Shown in pieces: positions 57,491 through 64,000 of a stretch of 64,000 nt of DNA. The translations under genes and the position numbers were made by a program. This DNA comes from Rhizobium sp. C4 (GTDB lineage: Bacteria > Pseudomonadota > Alphaproteobacteria > Rhizobiales > Rhizobiaceae): NCBI RefSeq assembly GCF_021026315.1, contig NZ_JAJNCX010000001.1, positions 372,001 to 436,000 on the forward strand, in the 5' to 3' direction. Positions within the stretch are counted from its first letter, which is position 1, and the number at the start of each line of letters is the position of its first letter. The notes beneath the pieces were generated by a model that saw only the letters and a list, made by a program, of their open reading frames with translations, was not told the origin of the DNA and searched no databases.

Positions 57491-58378
57491 TCAGACGTAT
57501 TTGCGCCAGTTATGCTCTTCCCTGAAGCCCAGGACTCCGCGGATTTTCCGGTTCGAAATCATCGCTTCGTCACCCACCGGCTGCCATTTGAGCGGAACAT
57601 TGGGGAAGAAGCGCTGCGCCAGTTCGGCTGTGGACAAGTCGGTCGTCACCGTGTCGTTCGTCGCATTGAAGACCTGGTAGCCGAGGCCATCCTTCTCGAT
57701 GCACAGATGCACGATCTGGCCGAGGTCGCGCGCGTCGATATAGCTCCATGCATTGCGCAGGCGGGTTTCCGGGTGGGCGACAAAGCCGGGGAAGCGCGAA
57801 TATTCGTTCGGCTCGATGACGTTGCCGATGCGCAGCGCATAAATGTCGGCGCCCGTCCGCTCCGAAAAGGCGCGCGCGGTCTTTTCGTTGATCACCTTGG
57901 AGAGGCCGTAGCTGTCCATCGGGTTGACGTCGTAGTCCTCGTCGAAGGGAAGATAGTGCGGATCGCGGTCACCCTCGGCAAAGCAGATGCCATAGGTCGT
58001 CTCGCTGGAGGCGATGATCACCTTGCGGATGCCGAGCTTCACCGAGGCTTCGATGACGTTGTAGGTGCCCATGACATTGACGCGATAGGTTTCGTTATCG
58101 GGAAGGATGAGGATGCGCGGCACCGCGGCGAAATGCACGACGGCGTCGAAGGGCTGCACGCCCCTGCCCGATTCGAGATCCGGAAAGTCGCGATGCATGG
58201 TGAGCGCATTGAAGACTTCGCCGAGGTCGGTGATGTCGACCGTCAGATTGGTGACGCCGGGGACATTAAGCGGAACGAGGTCGATGTTGTGGACTTCATA
58301 GCCCTTGGCGATGAGCCACGGGATGACGTGACGACCAGCCTTGCCGGAACCGCCCGTGAAAAGAATACGCTTTTTCAT
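57491..58378 (-). CDS. NAD(P)-dependent sugar epimerase/dehydratase family protein (extended SDR)
   Basis: 295 residues. Rossmann motif GGSGKAG at residues 9-15, catalytic triad candidates Ser in IIASSETTYG and Y-x-x-x-K in DSYGLSKVINEKTA, and NVMGTYNVIEASVKLGIRK, all typical of extended short-chain dehydrogenases. The substrate is likely a nucleotide sugar or uronate but is not determined by the sequence; uronate dehydrogenase is one possibility. Own transcription unit, with a 180-bp upstream region. Confidence 0.85.
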   Translation of the reverse strand: MKKRILFTGGSGKAGRHVIPWLIAKGYEVHNIDLVPLNVPGVTNLTVDITDLGEVFNALTMHRDFPDLESGRGVQPFDAVVHFAAVPRILILPDNETYRVNVMGTYNVIEASVKLGIRKVIIASSETTYGICFAEGDRDPHYLPFDEDYDVNPMDSYGLSKVINEKTARAFSERTGADIYALRIGNVIEPNEYSRFPGFVAHPETRLRNAWSYIDARDLGQIVHLCIEKDGLGYQVFNATNDTVTTDLSTAELAQRFFPNVPLKWQPVGDEAMISNRKIRGVLGFREEHNWRKYV

Positions 58379-58558
58379 CGTGTTACCTCCTCGATACCGA
58401 TGCAGCGAATGTCAGGAATGCTGACTCGCCGGCGCAGAGACTAACCATCGCAAAAATGTTCTCAAGGGCGTCAGACGAGAAACCGTCCACCCCTCTCCCC
58501 CAGGCATGGAAATTACGATAGCGTCTTCCAACGAATGACATTCACGAGGGGACATTTC

Positions 58559-58948
58559 ATGTTTGGGAAACGTTCAATGGGTGCGGCCCTGCTGCTGCCG
58601 TTGCTGATCGGCGTCACGCCCGCAAAGGCGGATGAACTGGTCGATGAATATAACGCCTATATCGGGCAGGAAGATCTTTACAATTCCAATGGCGAGCGCC
58701 TGCGCGAGCCCTGGCAGATCATCCGTCAGGATCGGGCGAACTACTACAAGTTCGGCGTCCGCCAGCGTGGCGACGAGCCGGACTCGTTCTTCGCCTCCGT
58801 CGACAACCGCGCCAAGGCCGAACGCATGATCCGCGACGGAACGATCACCCGCGATGCGCGCCGCCTGCTCCTTCAGGGCGACTGCATGATCAACGTGAAG
58901 GTCTATCACGACCGCAGCGGCGACTATCTGGAAATCACGGTGGACTGA
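58559..58948 (+). CDS. Small exported protein, unknown
   Basis: 129 residues from the ATG at 58559 (GAGGGGAC 7 nt upstream). Signal peptide to about residue 24 (ending AKA). Mature part is charged and helical with one cysteine (GDCMINVKVYHD). No family recognised. It ends 3 bp before the stop of the convergent Cys-rich gene. Confidence 0.7.
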   Translation: MFGKRSMGAALLLPLLIGVTPAKADELVDEYNAYIGQEDLYNSNGERLREPWQIIRQDRANYYKFGVRQRGDEPDSFFASVDNRAKAERMIRDGTITRDARRLLLQGDCMINVKVYHDRSGDYLEITVD

Positions 58949-58951
58949 GGT

Positions 58952-59275
58952 CTATTCCTCGGTTGCAGGCGGCTCGGGCTTGTCCAGCCCGAGCGCGCAT
59001 TCCCGGTTTGCCCCTGTGCCGGGCGCGTTTTCAAACGTGCAGAAGGTCTCCGGCGGATTGCCGCAGACCTTGGACAATTGCTTGAAGCCCACACATCTGC
59101 CGTCCGGCCCGCGATAGCCGGGACCGCCCTTGCAGCCGCATCCCTTGCAGGCGGGGCGATCGGGGCAGCGCGCCAACGCGACAGTTGGCACAGTGACAGC
59201 CGGCAACACGGCAAGCGTGAAAAGAAATGCGGTTCTGACGAGAAAAAACATCTTGAAGCTGTTTCTAACTTTCAC
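58952..59275 (-). CDS. Small secreted cysteine-rich protein, unknown
   Basis: 107 residues from a GTG at 59275; an ATG eight codons on (59251) is equally possible. Signal peptide ending VALA (residue ~35). The mature part has eight or nine cysteines, with ACKGCGCKGGPGYRGPDGRC, VCGNPPETFC and REC, suggesting a disulfide knot or metal binding. No family recognised. Confidence 0.65.
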   Translation of the reverse strand: MKVRNSFKMFFLVRTAFLFTLAVLPAVTVPTVALARCPDRPACKGCGCKGGPGYRGPDGRCVGFKQLSKVCGNPPETFCTFENAPGTGANRECALGLDKPEPPATEE

Positions 59276-59301
59276 GCCTTAAGTACGCAATCACTAAAAC
59301 A

Positions 59302-59331
59302 AAAAGCCCCGCTGTCTCCAGCGGGGCTTTT
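59302..59331 (-). terminator. Terminator downstream of tuf2
   Basis: 13-bp perfect stem (59302-59314 with 59319-59331), 4-nt loop; on the minus strand followed by GTTTTAGTG. It lies beyond the duplicated tuf tail, 137 nt past the tuf2 stop. Confidence 0.85.
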
Positions 59332-59354
59332 CAGTTTCCCTTTCGGGAAATCTA

Positions 59355-59389
59355 ATTATTCGACGATCGAGGCAACGATGCCGGCGCCG
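59355..59389 (-). repeat. Duplicated 35-bp tuf 3' end, distal copy
   Basis: Matches 59467-59501, the true end of tuf2, with one mismatch, in direct orientation. On the minus strand it reads as the last codons of EF-Tu ([10 protein letters not shown]) followed by a TAA. Confidence 0.9.
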
Positions 59390-59390
59390 C

Positions 59391-59420
59391 GTGCAAATCG
59401 CGCTTGCGCGCCATTTGCAC
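59391..59420. repeat. Palindrome between the two tuf tail copies
   Basis: Near-perfect inverted repeat: 8-bp outer stem (59391-59398 with 59413-59420), one mismatch, 4-bp inner stem, TTGC loop. Lies within the 77-bp segment bounded by the 35-bp repeats. Confidence 0.75.
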
Positions 59421-59467
59421 ATCTTTGGTCGCCGTCGGCAGCTTTCGCCACCGTCTTCGCTCGTCGA

Positions 59468-60643
<1,176 letters not shown>

Positions 60644-60866
60644 GTGAACATGTCCTCATGTGAAAATTTGGGCGGACCGGCAGGACCGGTTTGGACGTGG
60701 CGTTTAAGGCTTTCCGCGCCATTGCGCAAGCCTTTAATTGCTGGACGTCCGGGAGATTTGGCGCGCGCGCCGGCGCTTCGAAAGAGGCTCAACTGACGTA
60801 AGGCAAGAGCCGAGCCGCGCGGACTTGAAGCAGCAGACGTAACAAATTCTAATCGGGGAGAAAAAT

Positions 60867-60940
60867 TGGAGCGGGTAGCGGGAATCGAACCCGCGTATTC
60901 AGCTTGGAAGGCTGCTGCTCTACCATTGAGCTATACCCGC
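60867..60940 (-). tRNA. tRNA-Gly (anticodon TCC)
   Basis: 74-nt cloverleaf with acceptor GCGGGTA/TACCCGC, anticodon TCC in the loop CTTCCAA, TTCGATT loop, and encoded CCA. Twelve bases from tRNA-Tyr, probably one transcript with it and tuf2, as in the E. coli tRNA-tufB operon. Confidence 0.95.
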
Positions 60941-60952
60941 GGGAAGCGAAGT

Positions 60953-61037
60953 TGGTGGAAGGGGTTGGATTCGAACCAACGTAGGCTTAGCCAACGGATT
61001 TACAGTCCGTCCCCTTTAGCCACTCGGGCACCCTTCC
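60953..61037 (-). tRNA. tRNA-Tyr (anticodon GTA)
   Basis: 85-nt class II tRNA with long variable arm; acceptor GGAAGGG/CCCTTCC, anticodon GTA in CTGTAAA, encoded CCA. Upstream of tRNA-Gly on the minus strand. Confidence 0.95.
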
Positions 61038-61222
61038 ATCCGGCGTTCGTGCAAGCTTGCGCTTGTCCGTCGCTTCGAGCCTTCGAGCGGCAGAACCGCC
61101 CGACGGCATGGGCGGCGTAATAGTCTGGCCTTCTCCTGTCTGTCAACAAGGCTTTGTATTTTTTTTGTCAAAGTCCAAAGCTCAGCGATGACCTCGGCTT
61201 ACGAAACGACTATATGAGGCGC

Positions 61223-62101
61223 ATGAGCAAAGATGAAAAGACCGGCGGCTCCGACCGCGACAAGCATTACGCGACGCTGCGCCGCGCGCACCGCGACCAG
61301 AAACGCGAGCGGGGCGAAATCCCCACGCCCTCCCCCAAGGACCGCCGCAAATCGCGCGCGGAAGACTGGAAAGCGCCGCAGTTGGCACCCGAACAGGTCT
61401 TCCTCTATGGACTCCACACGGTCCGCGCCGCGCTGGACAACAAGCAGCGCCAGCTGATCCGCCTGTCGGCAACGTTGAATGCGTTGCAGCGGCTGGAGAT
61501 CAACGAGGCGAACCCGCCCTGCCCGCTGGTGATCGTCACGCCGCAGGAGATCGAGAAGATTGTCGGCCCCGAGGCGATCCATCAGGGCGTGATGCTGGAA
61601 ACGCGGCCGCTGCCGGTGCGTCGCCTGGAGGCGCTGATCGACAGCCCGCTCGTTCTGGTGCTCGACCAGGTGACGGACCCGCACAATGTCGGCGCCATCA
61701 TGCGTTCGGCCGTCGCGTTCGGCGCAGGTGCCGTCATCACCACGCAGCGACACAGCCCGACAGAATCAGGTGTACTTGCGAAATCCGCCTCGGGGGCACT
61801 GGAACTCATCCCCTATATCCAGATCACCAATCTCGCCGACGCGCTCGCCGAACTGCACAAGCTCGGCTTCTTCTCGATCGGGCTTGATTCGGAAGGGCCG
61901 GCGGAGCTGGAGAAAAGCTTCTCGGGCGGCAAGATCGCGCTGGTCATGGGCAACGAGGGCAAGGGACTTCGGCAGAAGACCCGGGAAACGGTGAGCGCGC
62001 TTGCCCGTCTCGACATGCCGGGCGCGATCAAATCGCTCAATGTCTCCAATGCCGCGGCAATCGCGCTTTACGCCAGCCGGCAGTTTCTCGCGCGGGGGTG
62101 A
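61223..62101 (+). CDS. rlmB: 23S rRNA (guanosine-2'-O-) methyltransferase RlmB-like (SpoU/TrmH family)
   Basis: Methylates a ribose in 23S rRNA (G2251 in E. coli). 292 residues from the ATG at 61223; ATG codons at 61154 and 61214 are other options. A charged N-terminal tail leads to the substrate-binding domain FLYGLHTVRAAL, then the SpoU knot: motif 1 DPHNVGAIMRSAVAFGAGA, motif 2 ALVMGNEGKGLR, motif 3 KSLNVSNAAAIALY. Other members methylate tRNA; RlmB is best by domain layout. Confidence 0.88.
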   Translation: MSKDEKTGGSDRDKHYATLRRAHRDQKRERGEIPTPSPKDRRKSRAEDWKAPQLAPEQVFLYGLHTVRAALDNKQRQLIRLSATLNALQRLEINEANPPCPLVIVTPQEIEKIVGPEAIHQGVMLETRPLPVRRLEALIDSPLVLVLDQVTDPHNVGAIMRSAVAFGAGAVITTQRHSPTESGVLAKSASGALELIPYIQITNLADALAELHKLGFFSIGLDSEGPAELEKSFSGGKIALVMGNEGKGLRQKTRETVSALARLDMPGAIKSLNVSNAAAIALYASRQFLARG

Positions 62102-62171
62102 TGCCCTTGCGCTGAACAAAGCGCAGTTTTTACTTTACATAAACGGGGAATATGCTAGTTCCCCGCGCGTT

Positions 62172-62247
62172 GCCCCTATAGCTCAGTTGGTAGAGCGGCT
62201 GATTTGTAATCAGTAGGTCGGGAGTTCGAGTCTCTCTGGGGGCACCA
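62172..62247 (+). tRNA. tRNA-Thr (anticodon TGT)
   Basis: 76-nt cloverleaf with acceptor GCCCCTA/TGGGGGC, anticodon TGT in TTTGTAA, TTCGAGT loop, and encoded CCA. Stands between rlmB and nadK. Confidence 0.95.
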
Positions 62248-62349
62248 CCCTTTCCTTTGTCCCATCTTCGATCGATACAGGCCGCGTGTCTTGCGGATGT
62301 CATTGGCTTTAATGTAGGTTCCGGCGCAACGCATCGCCGGGGCATCTGC

Positions 62350-63123
62350 ATGACAATCGAATTCAGGACCATCTCCTTCACCGCCTCGTCTGCACCCGAT
62401 GCAGAGGCGGCGTGTCAGGAGCTTGTGGCGCGCTATGGCGATACGCCGCTTGAAGAGGCGGATGTGATCGTGGCGCTCGGCGGCGACGGCTTCATGCTGC
62501 AGACGCTGCACAAGGCGATGAACTCGTCCAAGCACATCTACGGCATGAACAAGGGCTCCGTCGGCTTCCTGATGAACCGCTACAGCGTCGAGAAGCTGCA
62601 TGAGCGGATCGCGGCGGCCACGGAGAACGTCATCCATCCGCTGGAAATGAAGACCGAGGACGCCTACGGCAACAAGCATACGGCGCTTGCCATCAACGAG
62701 GTCTCGCTGCTCAGGCAATCCTATCAGGCGGCGAAGCTGCGCGTCGATATCGACGGCAAGACACGCCTGGCCGAACTCACCTGCGACGGTCTGTTGCTGG
62801 CGACGCCGGCCGGCTCCACGGCATACAATCTCTCCGCCCATGGGCCGATCCTGCCGCTCGACACGCCACTGATGGCGCTGACCCCCGTCAGTGCCTTCCG
62901 TCCGCGCCACTGGCGCGGTGCGCTGCTGCCGGAAAAGGTGGTCGTCGATATCACCGTGCTCGAATGCGAGAAGCGGCCGGTCAATGCGGTCGCCGACCAC
63001 CAGGAGGTCAAGTCGATCAATCATGTCCGCATCCGCCAGGCGCGCGACATGAGCGTCAGCATCCTGTCGGACTCGGACAACTCCTGGTCGGAACGGATTC
63101 TCAGCGAGCAGTTCTCCCCCTGA
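62350..63123 (+). CDS. nadK: NAD kinase
   Basis: ATP-dependent phosphorylation of NAD to NADP. 257 residues from the ATG at 62350 (GGGGC upstream; an open frame to 62257 runs over the tRNA-Thr end). Motifs: GGDGFMLQTLH with the catalytic Asp, the NAD site LAINEVSLLR, and the conserved TPAGSTAYNLSAHGPILP. C-terminus abuts a short tandem duplication. Confidence 0.95.
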   Translation: MTIEFRTISFTASSAPDAEAACQELVARYGDTPLEEADVIVALGGDGFMLQTLHKAMNSSKHIYGMNKGSVGFLMNRYSVEKLHERIAAATENVIHPLEMKTEDAYGNKHTALAINEVSLLRQSYQAAKLRVDIDGKTRLAELTCDGLLLATPAGSTAYNLSAHGPILPLDTPLMALTPVSAFRPRHWRGALLPEKVVVDITVLECEKRPVNAVADHQEVKSINHVRIRQARDMSVSILSDSDNSWSERILSEQFSP

Positions 63124-63140
63124 GCGAGCAGTTCCCCCCG
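63103..63140 (+). repeat. 20-bp tandem duplication at the nadK stop
   Basis: AGCGAGCAGTTC(T/C)CCCCC occurs twice with a 20-bp period; the nadK stop lies between the copies. Recent slippage or duplication. Confidence 0.75.
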
Positions 63141-63166
63141 GGACCGGGTTTCCATCCCTGAAATGA

Positions 63167-63199
63167 AAAACCCGCCGAGGCATGAGCCCGGCGGGTTTT
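63167..63199. terminator. Bidirectional terminator between nadK and rne
   Basis: 11-bp stem (63167-63177 with 63189-63199), loop 11 nt. TTTTC follows the right arm on the plus strand, and TTTTTCATTTC on the minus strand. Confidence 0.85.
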
Positions 63200-63222
63200 C
63201 TGATTCAGACTTTCAGATGGCC

Positions 63223-64000
63223 TCAGAAGAAGCCGCCACGCTGCTTCCACCAGCCGACCTTCTTCGGCTTCGGTTCGCCGCCTTCGGTCGTGCTGCCGGA
63301 GGTGAGAACCGGCTCGGTGGCGATCGGGCCAGACGAGGCGCTCGTGCGTGCCGTACGGGCCGCCGGCTTTTCTTCCGCTTCCGGCTCTTCCTTTGCTGCC
63401 TCGGCAACAGGGGCAGGCTCGGGAGCTGCTTCAACGACAGGCGCTGCCGCAGCAGGCGCTTCTTCAGCAGGCTGGGCTTCGACGACCGGGGCCGGCGCTA
63501 CGGCAACCGGCTCGGCGGCGACTTCAGCGACAGCCATGGCTTCGACACGCTCGACAGCGACAACCTCTGCGGCCTCATCGCCCTCATCGGCGCCGTCGTC
63601 GTCGCCTTCATCATTGCCTTCGGCATCGTCGGCACTTCCGGCTTCTACACCGTCTTCGTCACGGGTACGGCGACCGCCACGCTTGCCGCGGCGGCGGCGC
63701 TTGCGCTTCGGCTGGTCATCCGAGGACGAGGCGGATGCCGGTGCGCCATCGGCATCACCTTCGTCGTCGCCTTCATCGCCCTCGTCGTCACCTTCACCGC
63801 CATCATCGCCCTGCCCGGCATTGGCCTGCGGGTTCTGACCGTCCTGATCGTCACGGCGACCGCGACGACGCCGACGGCGCTTGCGCTTGCGGCCATTCTG
63901 ATCGTCGGAAGACTTCGCCTCGGCAGGCGCCTTGGCGACGACGATGTCGTCTTCATCCTCATCGTCGATCTCTTCGACGGGGATGTCTTCCTCTTCTTCC
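63223..64000 (-). CDS. rne: Ribonuclease E, C-terminal part (5' end outside window)
   Basis: Scaffold end of the main mRNA-decay endonuclease. Only the last ~258 residues are in the window, so the S1 and catalytic domains are not seen. It alternates acidic blocks (Asp/Glu/Gly-rich) with basic blocks RKRKRRRRRGRR and PKRKRRRRGKRGGRR, then an Ala/Pro/Glu region, ending KKVGWWKQRGGFF. Two basic RNA-binding patches plus a conserved-looking C-terminal tip match alphaproteobacterial RNase E. RNase G would lack this tail. Confidence 0.85.
   Translation of the reverse strand, partial: EEEEDIPVEEIDDEDEDDIVVAKAPAEAKSSDDQNGRKRKRRRRRRGRRDDQDGQNPQANAGQGDDGGEGDDEGDEGDDEGDADGAPASASSSDDQPKRKRRRRGKRGGRRTRDEDGVEAGSADDAEGNDEGDDDGADEGDEAAEVVAVERVEAMAVAEVAAEPVAVAPAPVVEAQPAEEAPAAAAPVVEAAPEPAPVAEAAKEEPEAEEKPAARTARTSASSGPIATEPVLTSGSTTEGGEPKPKKVGWWKQRGGFF

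Noticed and set aside
63540-64000. Repetitive GAC/CGC-rich stretches resembling a microsatellite or CRISPR-like array
   Set aside because: They are the acidic and arginine-rich coding segments of RNase E; no regular repeat-spacer structure. No CRISPR array was found in the window.

Overview
The window is a chromosomal segment of an alphaproteobacterium, most likely a member of the Rhizobiaceae (Agrobacterium/Rhizobium/Ensifer relatives). The evidence is the gene content and order: one long ribosomal-protein super-cluster with secY-adk-rpsM-rpsK-rpoA-rplQ and no rpmJ, a zinc-free 101-residue S14, 1380- and 1403-residue RpoB and RpoC, an aqpS-type arsenic operon as in Sinorhizobium, two tuf genes, and RNase E with an acidic and basic C-terminal tail. 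Coding GC is high and intergenic spaces are short.

Layout. 1-5.1 kb: glutathione reductase (cut by the window edge), a DUF2059 secreted protein, rpiA, gph and a periplasmic L,D-transpeptidase. 5.3-6.9 kb: arsR-arsC-aqpS arsenic operon. 7.0-11.2 kb: class II fumarase (fumC) and class I iron-sulfur fumarase with a Fic (AMP-transferase-fold) toxin module between them. 11.3-16.1 kb: a diguanylate cyclase-like protein, an LprI-domain secreted protein, a small membrane protein, an AraC regulator and ilvD. 16.3-19.0 kb: a membrane-anchored nuclease and the MsrPQ periplasmic methionine-sulfoxide repair pair. 19.0-20.5 kb: an accessory islet with a protein that looks like an RNase A-type toxin fused to its own immunity-like domain, preceded by a hairpin that hides its ribosome-binding site, followed by debris including the C-terminal end of a DUF817 membrane protein. 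20.5-22.3 kb: a DoxX-family membrane protein with a well-formed FNR/FixK-type promoter, and an AEC transporter. 22.3-41.7 kb: the alpha, spc, S10 and str ribosomal clusters, all on the minus strand. 41.7-43.6 kb: an unknown 95-residue protein and a zinc-finger methyltransferase. 43.7-56.1 kb: rpoC, rpoB, rplL, rplJ, rplA, rplK, nusG, secE and tRNA-Trp. 56.3-59.3 kb: five genes of unknown or general function lying between tRNA-Trp and tuf2. 59.3-64 kb: second tuf gene, tRNA-Gly, tRNA-Tyr, an RlmB-type rRNA methyltransferase, tRNA-Thr, NAD kinase and the 3' end of rne.

How the genes work together. Most of the window is the translation and transcription core: about 29 ribosomal proteins, EF-Tu (two copies), EF-G, RNA polymerase alpha/beta/beta', NusG and the SecY/SecE translocon. 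Intrinsic terminators divide the super-cluster at rpsQ|rplN and rplO|secY, so it is probably not a single transcript. The accessory genes sit between core genes and concern redox and stress (gor, msrPQ, fumarases, arsenic) plus two toxin-like modules.

The strongest candidates for something undescribed are the toxin-immunity fusion at 19.0-20.0 kb with its ribosome-site hairpin, a similar hairpin in front of the class I fumarase, and a 35-bp duplicated tuf tail with a palindrome downstream of tuf2. All calls were made by reading the sequence; no database search was run.
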